DNA of 64,000 bases, from contig NZ_JACHWH010000006.1 in assembly GCF_014191255.1 (NCBI RefSeq), forward strand, positions 1 through 64,000, read 5' to 3'. The DNA is from Amycolatopsis bartoniae. Its GTDB lineage: Bacteria; Actinomycetota; Actinomycetes; Mycobacteriales; Pseudonocardiaceae. This document shows positions 8,090 to 16,502 of this stretch, one piece after another. The notes under the pieces are model-generated. The model was not told the origin of the DNA. It ran no database searches and saw only the letters and a program-made list of their open reading frames with translations. Numbering within the stretch: position 1 is the first letter of the stretch; each line of letters opens with the position of its first letter. Position numbers and translations under genes: made by a program.

Positions 8090-8160
8090 CACTTGTCTGG
8101 ACTATACGTAGCGGGTGTGAGGTAAAACAGTGACCTGTCCGCCCGCCGTACCACCGCCGT
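8090..8160 (+). pseudogene. Relic of the marR promoter and 5' end beside clc
   Basis: This stretch aligns base for base with the marR leader at 27087-27157. Shared blocks are ACTTGT, a C-TAT-CGTAG block, GGGTGTGAGGTAAAA and CCGCCCGCCGTACCACCG (against CCACCCGCCGTGCCGCCG). The ATG of marR is CTG here, and the rest of the gene is gone. It shows that a marR gene once stood divergent from this clc copy. Confidence 0.6.
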
Positions 8161-8250
8161 TCAGTGGCGCTGGTGGCCGGCCAGTCGCAGTGCCAGCAGC
8201 GCGAGCAGGAAGACGACGATCAGGGCGAGGGGAATCAGCAGGTGGTTCAT
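8161..8250 (-). CDS. 29-residue single-helix membrane peptide
   Basis: The frame encodes a short start (MNHLL), about 20 Leu/Ile/Val/Ala residues and a tail ending in GHQRH. GGAGCGAAACG precedes the ATG at good spacing. The size and layout match KdpF-like or other small membrane peptides, but no kdp genes are near, so the function is unknown. Confidence 0.5.
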   Translation of the reverse strand: MNHLLIPLALIVVFLLALLALRLAGHQRH

Positions 8251-8472
8251 CGTTTCGCTCCACGTCGTCGTGGCCGGTTCGTCCGCTCTCCGGAGCATAA
8301 CGCCGGTCGTCTCAGGCCAGGAGGAACTAGCGCGGCCACAGGGAGGGGGCCGCGACCAGGATGGTGATGGGCGGGAGCCGATTGTGGATGGTTTCACGTT
8401 CGTCGAGCGCCGGTCCCGGAGCGGGTGTGCCGACCGGACTTCCCGGCGTGACGACGAGGGGCCGCCCGGACC

Positions 8473-9250
8473 TCAGCCGGGTGCCGGAGGACCGCCGTGC
8501 TCGGGCGGTAGCCGTGGGAGCAGGTGTGCGGTGAGGTCGCGGATGGTGAGGCCGGTGCGGGTCGCCGGAACGAGCAGCGCCACCCGGCCAAGCGACCAGG
8601 TCGGCAGGCGGACCCGGCTGATCGAATCGAAGTACAGGTCCTCAGCGGTGCGTACGCGCTCCAGGAGGTCGGGCGCTTCCGGTATCCGCCAGCCGGTGTA
8701 CATCAGGATCGTGGCCGGGTCGGCCGCGGGACGGCCGAGCGGCAACGTCGCGATGTGCAGTCCGAGGTGGTGGACGAAGTTCTCCTCCGGACCGAACACC
8801 AGTGTGCGCACGGTCGAGTGCAAACCGTCGGCGCCGATGACCAGGTCGAAGCGGCGCGGGGGGTGCGTGCCCGAAGGTGACCTCGACTCCGCCGGGATCC
8901 TGGTGCAGCGCGCGGATCGAGTCGCCGAACAGGAACTCGGCGCCTTCCCGTGCGGCATCACCGAGGATCGCGGCGAGATCGCCTCGGGGGAGTTCGACCT
9001 CGTCGCCACGAGGCCGGCCCAGCCGCAACGGGCCGATCCGGCGTCCGGAGGCGGTGACGAACGCGAAACCGGTCGGGTGAGTCGCGGCCTCGCGCAACCG
9101 CGGCAGGATCCCCATCCGGGCGGCGATCCGCGCGGCGCCACCCCGGACGTCGACAGGACTACCACTGGATCGCAGTTCTCCGGCGCGTTCGACGAGCGTG
9201 GGGTCGAACCCGTAACGCGCCAGTCCCGGCTGAGGCCCGGCGCGCTTCAC
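8473..9250 (-). pseudogene. FAD-dependent monooxygenase, frameshifted and internally deleted
   Basis: The first half reads LARYGFDPTLVERAGELRSS, DVRGGAARIAARMGIL and VELPRGDLAAIL, as in PHBH/TetX-type flavin monooxygenases. It lacks the N-terminal GxGxxG. The second half (RRFDLVIGADGLHSTVRTLV, EDLYFDSISRV) is in another frame. The shift is near 8860. The substrate-domain middle is shortened and the end after WSLGRVALL does not match the family GD motif. The GTG start overlaps the ligD stop (GTGA). Confidence 0.72.
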
Positions 9251-10750
9251 AGCTGCGGCAGGCGCTGGGGCTTGCCGATGAGCGGGGCGAGCGGGTCGCC
9301 GTGGTCGCGGACCCGGTCGAGGACGGTGCGGACGGTCCAGCGGTCCGGGCGCAGGCCCGGGTCGTCGAGCTCGTCCCAGCTGATCGGGACCGAGACCGGT
9401 GCGCCCGCCGCTGGGCGCGGGCTGAACGGCGCGACCAGGGTCTTGTTGATGGCGTTCTGCGTGTAGTCGAGCCGGGCGCGCCCACCGCGTTCGTCCTTGT
9501 ACCAGCGCCAGCTCACCAGGTCCGGCAGCACGCGGCCGACGACGCGGGAAAGCGTCTCGACCCACGTGCGGGTGTCGTCGAAGGTGTAGCCGGGACCGAG
9601 GGGCACCCAGATCTGGATGCCGCGCCTGCCGGTGACCTTGGGCATCCCCGCCAGATCCAGGTGGTCCAGGGCCGTGCGGTAGAGCCGGGCGAGGTCGAGC
9701 ACGTCGTCGAACCCGGTGGCCGTTCCCGGGTCGATGTCGATGAGGGCCCAGGTGGGTTCGTGCACGTCGGGCAGCCGCGAGGTCCACGGGTGCAGCTCGA
9801 TCCCGCCGAAGTTGGCCATCCACACCAGTGCGGGCAGGCTGTCGAGCACGGCGTAGCACTGGGTCTCCCCGGGATCGGCTTCCGTGTTGTGCCAGCGGGT
9901 GAACCAGTCCGGGGCGTGGGCGGGTACCTCCTTGTGCCAGAAGCCCGGCCGGTTCACCCCGTCGGGGTAGCGGTGCGCGTTGACCGGCCGCCCGGTGAGG
10001 TAGGGCAGCATGAGGGGGGCGATCCGGGCGAAGTAGCGGATGAGGTCGCGCTTGGTGACCGGCGGTTCGGTGTCCGTGCCGGGGAACAGCACCTTGTCCA
10101 GGTGGGTGAGTTTGAGCTTCCGGCCCGCGACGGTCCAGGTGCCGTCGCCGCTCAGTTCGTCGAGTGCGGTGAGTTCGTCGTCGGTCGGCCCCCGCACGGG
10201 CACCTCGGCTTGGTCGGCGGGCAGGCCGCTGCGCCACATCGCGTCGGGAGCCGACGCCACTTCGTCGTTCGTGCGGCCGGTTTTGACCGAGCGCGGCAGG
10301 TCTTCGGGGTTCCAGCCGGGCTGGGCGTGGTCGTCGTGCTTGTGGATCAGCAGCCACTGTTCCTTGTCCCGGCCGCGACTTCTCGTGCGGATCAGGGCGA
10401 ACCGCCCGGCCAGCTTTTCGCCTCGCAGGTCGAAGTGCAGTTCGCCGTTCTCGATCGCCCGCGCCGGGTCGGCGCCGTCGGCGGGCTGCCAGGTGCCCCG
10501 GGTCCCAGACGATCACGTCGCCGCCGCCGTACTGGCCCCGCGGGATCACGCCCTCGAACTCGGCGTACCCCAGCGGATGGTCCTCCACGTGAACCGCGAG
10601 CTGCCGCGCCCCGGGATCCAGCGTCGGGCCCTTCGGCACCGCCCAGCTCGCCAGGACGCCGTCCACCTCGAGGCGGAAGTCGTAGTGCAACCGGCGGGCG
10701 CGGTGGCGCTGCACGACGAACCGGTGGCTCCGGCGTCCTGGACTCACCAT
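9247..10750 (-). CDS. ligD: LigD-type NHEJ protein: 3'-phosphoesterase plus polymerase domain, one frameshift
   Basis: The N-terminal part (MVSPGRRSHRFVVQRHRARR, LHYDFRLEVDG, GGGDVIVWDPG) is the LigD 3'-phosphoesterase domain. The C-terminal part (about 300 residues: HLDKVLFPG, YFARIAPLMLPYL, HPWTSRL, LIDIDPG, KDERGGRARLDYTQNA) is the primase-like polymerase domain with the catalytic DID motif. Between them, near 10498-10503, one extra G in CCCGGGG moves the frame; removing it restores TWQPADGADPARAIENGELH and joins the domains. Polymerase translation could begin at a GTG at 10260. No ATP-ligase domain and no ku gene are present here. The frameshift may be real or a base-calling error. Confidence 0.75.
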
Positions 10751-10801
10751 CGAGGAGTACCCGAGGTGCGGGGCCGGTAATCCGATTTGCCCGCGATTCC
10801 C

Positions 10802-10818
10802 GTGTCCATTGAGGACAC
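10802..10818. other. Small inverted repeat
   Basis: GTGTCC and GGACAC flank a five-base loop between ligD and the desaturase-like relic. A weak terminator or a regulator site are both possible. Confidence 0.3.
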
Positions 10819-10846
10819 AGCGGCCGCGGCACTGCCGCACCGGTCG

Positions 10847-12262
10847 TCAGCGGTAGAGCACGCGGTGGGCCTGGCTGATCACCTGCCGGTAGAGCGCGCC
10901 ACCGAGACCGGCGCGGGCGAGCGCGGCGCGAGCGGCGCCGGCGAGGAAGAGCCGGTCGATGGGGGTGTCGGCGCGGCCGAGTCCTGGTACGGGGCGGAAG
11001 ATCAGCTGTTGGTGGGGTGCGGCGCTGCCGCCGTTGAGGGCGCCTTCGACGAGATTGTGGAGGTCCCGCGGTCCGTCCACGCGGCGTCCTCGCATGCGGC
11101 TGGTGAAGCTGGGGGCGTGGCGGTGGATGACGGCTTCCATCCGGTCGGCGAAGCGGCGTAGCTCGTCGGCGGACCAGTCGTGGTGGCGGGGCACGTGGGT
11201 GTAGGCCCAGGCCGATTCCGTGCCGGCGGGGGAGCGGGTGGGGTCGGCGGTGGTCATCTGCCCGGCGATGAGGAACGGGTGCCCGGGCACGGTGCCGCCG
11301 CCGAGGTCGGCGCTGTAGTGGCCGAGCCCGGCGACGTCGCGGTCGAGGTGCAGGGTCCCGGCCGACGCCGCTTCGGGGTTGCGCCACGGGATCGGGTCGG
11401 ACAGTGCCCAGTCGACCTTGACCGTCGCGTGGTCCCAGTGGAAGCGGCGCACATCGCGCACGAACCGGGGAGGCAGGTGGTCCGGCCCGACCAGGTGCAG
11501 GTACAGCGCCGGTGCCGGAACGGCGGCCAGCACCGCCCGGCGCGCCCGGACGAGCCCGCCCTCGGTGTCGGCCACGCCGAGCACGCGCCCGTCGGCGACG
11601 ACGACCCGGTCCACCTCGCGGCCGCACTCCACGCGTCCGCCGCAGTCGGCCAGGCGTCGCACGAGGGCGTCGGTGATCACTCCGGCGCCGCCTTCGGGCA
11701 CGGGAAACCCGGTCTCCTGGCCGATCATGCACAGCAGACAGCCGAACACGGCACTGCCCGCGTGGCCGGGTCCGAGGTCGGCGTGGAAGGCGTTGCCCGC
11801 GAACAGGAGTTTCGCACCCTCGCCGGAAAACCGCTCGTTGCCGAGTGCCCGCGCTGGCATCACGCTCATGCGGGCGAAGTGCAGCAGTTCCGCGATACCC
11901 CGGTGCCGCAGGAGCTTCGCCCCGGCCCGGACGGGCGGGAAGGGGGTGAACAGGGCGTCGAGCAAGTCGTCGCGCAGGCGCGACCAGCCGTCGAACTCCG
12001 CGCGCCACGCGTCGTCGTCACCGGGTGCGAAGGCGGCCAGCGAGGCGGCGGTGCGGTCGAGGTCGCGGGAGAGCAGGGCGACGCGGTCGTCGGGCAGGAC
12101 GTGGGCCAGCACCTCGGGGGCGTGGCGCCAGCGCAGGCCGTAGTGTTCGAGGCCGAGCCCGGCGATGATCGGCGAGACGGCGGCCATCGGGTAGCAGGCG
12201 CTGCACACGTCGGTGCGGAAGCCGGGTTCGACCAGTTCCTCACGTTGCGGATGGCGGTGCAC
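10847..12262 (-). pseudogene. Phytoene-desaturase-like FAD oxidoreductase lacking its N-terminal nucleotide-binding motif
   Basis: The 471-residue frame follows the NAD(P)/FAD-dependent amine-oxidase/carotenoid desaturase family from EELVEPGFRTDVCSACYP onward, including GGAGVITDALVRRLADCGG and the C-terminal FLAGAA and ALYRQVISQAH. Intact members have about 40 extra residues with GxGxxGL at the start. Here a GTG (MHRHPQR) begins just before EELVEPG and the upstream bases give no Rossmann motif in any frame. FAD binding is therefore unlikely, and this is probably a 5'-truncated gene. Confidence 0.6.
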
Positions 12263-12325
12263 TGTGGATCGTTGGCGAAGCCCACCACCGTTCGCCGGTC
12301 CGGAGGATTCGCGGGCCGAGCTCCC

Positions 12326-12607
12326 TCACGGCTCCGGAGGCCGGAGCCGGACACCGCCGCGGGCCACGTGCATGGTGAGTGTCGTCATGACGAACAGGCA
12401 GCAGAGGAACAGCAACAGAAAACTCCCCGTGACCACCCCTGCCGCCAGGAACAGCAGGCCCACCACGGCGCTCGCCGCTCTCACCCAGGGCCGGTTCATC
12501 CTTCTCGGCAACACCCCCGCGCCCAGCTCCCGCGACAGCGCCGGGGCCTCACGCCTGAGTTCGCTTTCCAGCAACGCCAGTCGCCATAGTACATCCGGCT
12601 CGAGCAT
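12326..12607 (-). CDS. DUF3040-type small membrane protein
   Basis: The 93-residue protein has a helical, charged N-terminus (WRLALLESELRREAPALSRE) and two adjacent hydrophobic helices at about residues 43-78. This is the DUF3040 layout in actinobacteria. GGAGCGGGAAG lies upstream of the ATG. It overlaps the 3' end of the preceding three-helix-bundle gene by 59 nt. The function of the family is unknown. Confidence 0.6.
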   Translation of the reverse strand: MLEPDVLWRLALLESELRREAPALSRELGAGVLPRRMNRPWVRAASAVVGLLFLAAGVVTGSFLLLFLCCLFVMTTLTMHVARGGVRLRPPEP

Positions 12608-12881
12608 GGGCTTCTTCTTCCCGCTCCACAGGGGACTTAACTGACGAACAGCTGACGAAAGGGCCCCGTCGGACGCCGGCGGGGATCCGGCTCGCCAGGC
12701 GGTAACGGGCGAGGCGGTGCAGCATTTCGGTGAGCGCGGCCGGAACGATCTGCCCGTCGAGGTCGCGGCAGGCCTCCCGAACGGTCGCGGCGACGTCCGC
12801 ACGGCGGAGTACTCCGGCGAATTCGTCCGCGAGGTGATCGGTCACCTCCCGCACCGAGTCGTCGGCGCGCACCTTGTCCAT
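12549..12881 (-). CDS. Three-helix-bundle dimerisation domain protein with extended tail
   Basis: The first 65 residues are paralogous to the protein at 2007-2225 (ADEFAGVLRRADVAATVREA, DLDGQIVPAALTEMLHRLAR). The paralog stops soon after; here the frame reads on for 45 low-complexity residues into the DUF3040 gene, which suggests loss of the original stop. AAGGAGGAGC precedes the ATG at ideal spacing. Its neighbours are a membrane gene upstream and DUF3040 downstream, all on the minus strand. Confidence 0.58.
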   Translation of the reverse strand: MDKVRADDSVREVTDHLADEFAGVLRRADVAATVREACRDLDGQIVPAALTEMLHRLARYRLASRIPAGVRRGPFVSCSSVKSPVEREEEAHARAGCTMATGVAGKRTQA

Positions 12882-12956
12882 CGCAGCTCCTCCTTGTACT
12901 GCCTGCCCAGAATTTGTGGCGAGGCGAGGCTTTCCGTGCCGGTCGCAACCGAGTCG

Positions 12957-13283
12957 TCAAACGGCGCCGCCGCTCGCGCCTGCCCACGCGAACGCGATCA
13001 CGGCATCGGTGACGGCGAGGCGCCGCCACCGTTCGCTCACCAGTGCGGCCACCACTGCGCTCCCGCCGTGAGCGACGTCTGCCAGCCATGCCCGGCGGGC
13101 AAGCGAAGACCGGGGAAGCCGGAGGACGAGAGCCGACTGCGCGAGGTGCCGGGCCGCGAGCAGCGCGGCCACCTTCCGGGTGGCGGCGGAACCGGAATCC
13201 GAACGCGCGCATCCCGCGAGCGTCAGGCCCCAGGCGGCCCGGGCGAGTGCGACGTTGCGCTGGGTGAGGCGGGGAAGGTGCAT
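12957..13283 (-). CDS. Small membrane protein of unknown function
   Basis: The 108-residue product starts MHLPRLTQRNVALARAAWG and has three weakly hydrophobic, Ala-rich segments with the recurring actinobacterial pattern of an ARHLAQSAL block then DVAHGGSAVVAALVS. I have no family name for it. The ribosome binding site is weak. It is first in a probable operon with the three-helix-bundle and DUF3040 genes. Confidence 0.48.
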   Translation of the reverse strand: MHLPRLTQRNVALARAAWGLTLAGCARSDSGSAATRKVAALLAARHLAQSALVLRLPRSSLARRAWLADVAHGGSAVVAALVSERWRRLAVTDAVIAFAWAGASGGAV

Positions 13284-13331
13284 GGCTGTGCTGTTTCCGC
13301 CCGCGGCGGACGCTAACCGGCGAGTGCCGGA

Positions 13332-13351
13332 TCGCAAGATGTTCGCCAGGT
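13332..13351 (+). promoter_or_regulatory. Recurrent 20-bp motif, copy D (TCGCAAGATGTTCGCCAGGT)
   Basis: Two differences from the consensus. It stands before the copper-chaperone relic, as copy A stands before the copper-chaperone gene, so the motif and gene fragment may have been duplicated together. Confidence 0.5.
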
Positions 13352-13378
13352 AGGAACGGCCGGCGGCCGGGCGCCGAG

Positions 13379-13531
13379 GCGCCGCTACCGAACGAGTCGC
13401 TGGACACCCTCGGCTCGAACACCGAGTTCGGCACGCTGTCACTGCTCAACGTCTACGTCGAAAGACCAGCGTCAGGCCGTTACGAGGTGGGGCAGGACGC
13501 CAAGGTCGTCCCACCGCAAACAGTTGCGTGA
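13379..13531 (+). pseudogene. PCu(A)C-like copper chaperone, N-terminal relic
   Basis: The open stretch reads LPNESLDTLGSNTEFGTLSL, LNVYVERPASGRYEVGQDA and KVVPP before a stop. It matches the first strands of the PCu(A)C family and is clearly homologous to residues 18-45 of the protein at 464-775. It keeps the part that copy lost (GRYEVGQDAKVV) and lacks the rest. No start codon fits. The relic runs into operator site 3. Confidence 0.6.
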
Positions 13532-13536
13532 TGCAA
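13524..13536. promoter_or_regulatory. TTGC-N5-GCAA operator, site 3 (GH15 gene)
   Basis: TTGCGTGATGCAA is an exact palindrome three bases upstream of a SigB-like -35 and 36 nt upstream of the GH15 start. Confidence 0.68.
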
Positions 13537-13538
13537 AT

Positions 13539-13563
13539 GTTTGATCATGCGGAAGCCGGGTAA
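13539..13563 (+). promoter_or_regulatory. SigB/SigF-type promoter of the GH15 gene
   Basis: GTTT, 15 nt, GGGTAA. The spacing and both boxes fit the actinobacterial SigB/SigF pattern. The predicted start is only a few bases before the ATG. Confidence 0.5.
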
Positions 13564-13572
13564 GCGGGAGCC

Positions 13573-15402
13573 ATGTCCGTTCGGTTGGAGGATTACGCCC
13601 TCATCGGTGACACCGAGACCGCGGCGTTGGTGAGCCGGTGGGGATCGATCGACTGGCTGTGCCTGCCCCGCTTCGACTCGGCGGCCTGCTTCGCGGCGCT
13701 GCTGGGGGACGAGAGCAACGGCCGGTGGAGCATCGCGCCGGTGGGGGAGGGCTGGAGTGCCCGCCGTGCCTACCGGGCCGACAGCCTGGTGCTGGAAACG
13801 GAGTTCTCCCGCGGCGGTGACGTGGTACGGGTGGTCGACTGCATGCCGGTGCGGCGTGAGCGTCCCGCGCTGGTACGGCGGGTGGAGGGGGTGAGCGGCC
13901 GCGTCCGGATGCGGTCGCAGCTGCGGCCCCGTTACGACTACGGCCGGATCGTTCCCTGGTTCCGAGGCCACGGCAGGCGGTTGGAGGCCGTGGCGGGGCC
14001 GGACCAGCTGACGGTGGACTCGGATCTGGAGCTGCGGGTGTCGCAGGACGACGCGGCGGTGGCCGAGTTCGAGCTCGGCGCCGGTGAGGCGGTGGACTTC
14101 GCGCTGTCGTGGCGGACCCCGCGTGAACCGGCCCCGCGTGAGCTGGACGTGGACCACCTGGTGCGTGACACCGACCAGTGGTGGCGCGACTGGGTGAGCC
14201 GGTGCCGTTACCGGGGTAACTACCGGGATGCGGTGGTGCGGTCGCTGATCACCCTCAAGGCGCTGACCTACGCGCCGACCGGTGGAATCGTGGCCGCGCC
14301 CACCACGTCGCTGCCGGAATGGCCGGGTGGGGTGCGCAACTGGGACTACCGGTACTGCTGGCTGCGGGACGCGACGTTCACGCTGCTCGCACTCCTGGAC
14401 GCCGGTTACGAGCAGGAGGCCGTCGAGTGGCGCGAATGGTTGCTGCGTGCGGTGGCCGGGCGCCCGGAGCAGATGCAGATCATGTACGGCATCGACGGGC
14501 AGCGGCGGCTGCCGGAGCTGGAGCTGGGCTGGCTGCCCGGGTACGCCGGTTCGCGGCCGGTGCGCACGGGTAACGCGGCGGCGGGGCAGGTGCAGCTGGA
14601 CGTCTACGGCGAGTTGATGGATGCCCTGCACCAGGCGCGGGCGCACGGTATCGCGCCGGACGAGGACGCGTGGCAGCTGCAGCGGCAGTTCATGGACTTC
14701 CTGGAGGGGCACTGGCGAGACCCGGACAACGGGATGTGGGAGATGCGCGGGCCGCGGCGCCAGTTCACCCATTCGAAAGTGATGGCGTGGGCGGCGGCGG
14801 ACCGGGCGGTGCGGGCGGTGACCGACTTCGGTCTGGACGGGCCCGCGGACCGGTGGCGCCGGTTGCGGCAGGACGTCTTCGACGACGTGTGCGCGCACGG
14901 GTTCGACCCGGGCCGGAACACTTTCGTCCAGCACTACGGCGGATCTTCGCTGGACGCGGCACTGCTGGTCGTCCCCGACGTCGGCTTCCTGCCGGCGAGC
15001 GACGAACGCATGCGTGGCACGGTCGCCGCGGTGGAGAAGGAGCTGGCGACCGGGCCGCTGGTGCGGCGGTACTCGATGGACGAGCACACCGAGCAGGTGG
15101 ACAACCTGCCGCACGGAGAGGGCGCCTTCGTCGCGTGCAGTTTCTGGCTCGCGGACAACTACATCCTGCAGGGCGAACGCGACAAGGGCCGGGCGCTGTT
15201 CGAGCGGTTGCTCGGCCTGTGCAACGACGTCGGGCTGCTGTCGGAGGAGTACGCGTTCGACGAGCGGCGCATGCTCGGCAACTTTCCCCAGGCCCTGTCC
15301 CACATTCCCCTGGTCAACACGGCGTTCACGCTGGCCAGTGCGCACGGCCCGGCGCAGCGGCGGGCGGCGACCGGCCGCCAGGGCACCGAGGAGGAGGCGT
15401 GA
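13573..15402 (+). CDS. Glycoside hydrolase family 15 protein, probable trehalase
   Basis: The 609-residue protein matches the GH15 trehalase/glucoamylase type of actinobacteria. An N-terminal beta-sandwich domain (LEDYALIGDTETAALVSRWG, IDWLCLPRFDSAACFAALLG) is followed by the alpha/alpha barrel with VRNWDYRYCWLRDATFTLLA, EGAFVACSFWLADNYILQ and the C-terminal SEEYAFDERRMLGNFPQALS. The two carboxylate regions and the length agree with active enzymes. Trehalose hydrolysis is the known role of close mycobacterial relatives; substrate here is inferred. Operator site 3 and a SigB-like promoter lie upstream. The stop overlaps the next start (TGATG). Confidence 0.85.
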   Translation: MSVRLEDYALIGDTETAALVSRWGSIDWLCLPRFDSAACFAALLGDESNGRWSIAPVGEGWSARRAYRADSLVLETEFSRGGDVVRVVDCMPVRRERPALVRRVEGVSGRVRMRSQLRPRYDYGRIVPWFRGHGRRLEAVAGPDQLTVDSDLELRVSQDDAAVAEFELGAGEAVDFALSWRTPREPAPRELDVDHLVRDTDQWWRDWVSRCRYRGNYRDAVVRSLITLKALTYAPTGGIVAAPTTSLPEWPGGVRNWDYRYCWLRDATFTLLALLDAGYEQEAVEWREWLLRAVAGRPEQMQIMYGIDGQRRLPELELGWLPGYAGSRPVRTGNAAAGQVQLDVYGELMDALHQARAHGIAPDEDAWQLQRQFMDFLEGHWRDPDNGMWEMRGPRRQFTHSKVMAWAAADRAVRAVTDFGLDGPADRWRRLRQDVFDDVCAHGFDPGRNTFVQHYGGSSLDAALLVVPDVGFLPASDERMRGTVAAVEKELATGPLVRRYSMDEHTEQVDNLPHGEGAFVACSFWLADNYILQGERDKGRALFERLLGLCNDVGLLSEEYAFDERRMLGNFPQALSHIPLVNTAFTLASAHGPAQRRAATGRQGTEEEA

Positions 15403-15548
15403 TGCTTGCGTTGACCGTCATTCCGGGAAAGTCCGGGTCGCCGGCCGTGACCGACGTGCCCGACCCCCAGCCGGCTCCGGGGCACCTGCTGGCCGACGGG
15501 CGGGCGCCCGAGCGTGGGATCAAAGAGCTCGCTCACGGACAGGCATAA
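15402..15548 (+). pseudogene. Glucose 1-dehydrogenase-like N-terminal fragment
   Basis: The 48-residue frame begins MLALTVIPGKSGSPAVTDVP with a following PDPQPAPGHLLADG, the opening of zinc-type glucose/alcohol dehydrogenases. It then leaves the family before the GVCGTD zinc-ligand motif and ends. It was probably coupled to the GH15 gene, fitting a trehalose-to-gluconate route before it decayed. Confidence 0.5.
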
Positions 15549-15551
15549 ACG

Positions 15552-16076
15552 GTGGCGGAGCTAATCGGCTCCTGGAGCTCGCTGGGCTGGGTGTGCGCGA
15601 AGGCTGCCCTGCTGGCGTTGACCGCGCTCGCCGGGCTCCGGCTCGCGCCCCGCCGTGCGCTGGCCGAGATGCGCATCTTCGACTTCGTGGTGGCGGTGGC
15701 GGTGGGCTCGATCGTGGGCCGCACGGCCACCGCTTCCGGTACTTCGTTTCTGGTCGGACTGGTCGCGTTGGTGACCCTCCTCGCGGTGCACGTGGTGCTG
15801 GCGCGCCTGCGGTTTCTCCCGAGGGTGGCGCGTGCGCTCGACCACCCGGTGCGGGTACTGGTCCGCGACGGCGAGGTCGACCGCGAGCAGCTGCGCCGGT
15901 GCTTGCTCACCGAGGACGACCTGCGTGGCGCGCTGCGCCAGCGCGGCGTCACGTCACTGGCTGAAGTGCGTTTTGTCCTTTACGAGTCGCAGGGCGGCAT
16001 CACGGTCGTGCGGGAGGGGGACGGCGGAGAGCTGCTCGGCGGCACGCCGGCAGATCGCAAGCTGTTCGACAGGTGA
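15552..16076 (+). CDS. DUF421 (YetF-like) membrane protein
   Basis: The 174-residue protein has three N-terminal helices (to about residue 85) containing the DUF421 signature RIFDFVVAVAVGSIVGRTA. A cytosolic part with the RVLVRDGEVDREQLRRCLLT and LRQRGVTSLAEVRFVLYESQ strands follows. This is the full DUF421 layout. GTG is the start; the ribosome binding site is weak. Its last codons contain motif copy E. Function is unknown; relatives sit in stress and envelope loci. Confidence 0.75.
   Translation: MAELIGSWSSLGWVCAKAALLALTALAGLRLAPRRALAEMRIFDFVVAVAVGSIVGRTATASGTSFLVGLVALVTLLAVHVVLARLRFLPRVARALDHPVRVLVRDGEVDREQLRRCLLTEDDLRGALRQRGVTSLAEVRFVLYESQGGITVVREGDGGELLGGTPADRKLFDR
16055..16074 (+). promoter_or_regulatory. 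Recurrent 20-bp motif, copy E (TCGCAAGCTGTTCGACAGGT)
   Basis: Two differences from the consensus. It overlaps the end of the DUF421 gene and lies 61 nt upstream of the STAS gene, with GGGTGA 11 nt beyond it. Confidence 0.5.
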
Positions 16077-16135
16077 CCGGACCGGGTGAGGGGGAATGCT
16101 GGAGGCGCAAGGGAAACCGAGACGGGAGGTGCCGA

Positions 16136-16456
16136 GTGGACTGCCACAGCCAGGTACTGCCGGGGCTGACCCTGAGCAGTCGGGAGGAGGGCGGCAGGCG
16201 GGTCGTGACGGTCGGCGGGGAACTCGACCTGTGCACGGCTCCGCAGCTGTCCCAGGCCCTCCAGGCCCAGCTCGACGAAGCGGCCCGCACGGTGGTGGTC
16301 GACCTCGGCGAGGTCTCGTTCCTCGGCGCGGCCGGACTCGCGGCACTGGCCCGCGCCCAAGCGGACGCCCAGCGCCGGGGCATCGGCTTCCGGGTGCTCG
16401 CCGAGGCGTCGCCGGTCCGGCGCTACCTCGCGCTGGCGGGGCTGAACGACACGTGA
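16136..16456 (+). CDS. STAS-domain anti-sigma factor antagonist-like protein lacking the phosphoserine
   Basis: The 106-residue protein has the STAS fold: VVTVGGELDLCTAPQLSQAL, then TVVVDLGEVSFLGAAGLAAL, then GIGFRVLAEASPVRRYLAL. In regulated antagonists the loop before helix 2 is DSSG or GSAG with a phosphorylated Ser. Here it is GAAG, so the usual switch by an anti-sigma kinase should not work. GACGGGAGG precedes the GTG start. The SigB-like promoters in the window make a sigma-factor partner plausible, but no anti-sigma kinase gene is seen here. Confidence 0.8.
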   Translation: MDCHSQVLPGLTLSSREEGGRRVVTVGGELDLCTAPQLSQALQAQLDEAARTVVVDLGEVSFLGAAGLAALARAQADAQRRGIGFRVLAEASPVRRYLALAGLNDT

Positions 16457-16502
16457 GCACTGTCCACAAGGGAATGACGGTGCCCGTCGGCAGCGAACCG
16501 GA

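Noticed and set aside
8161..8250. KdpF
   Set aside because: Length fits, but there is no kdpA/B/C gene nearby and the sequence is too short to assign.
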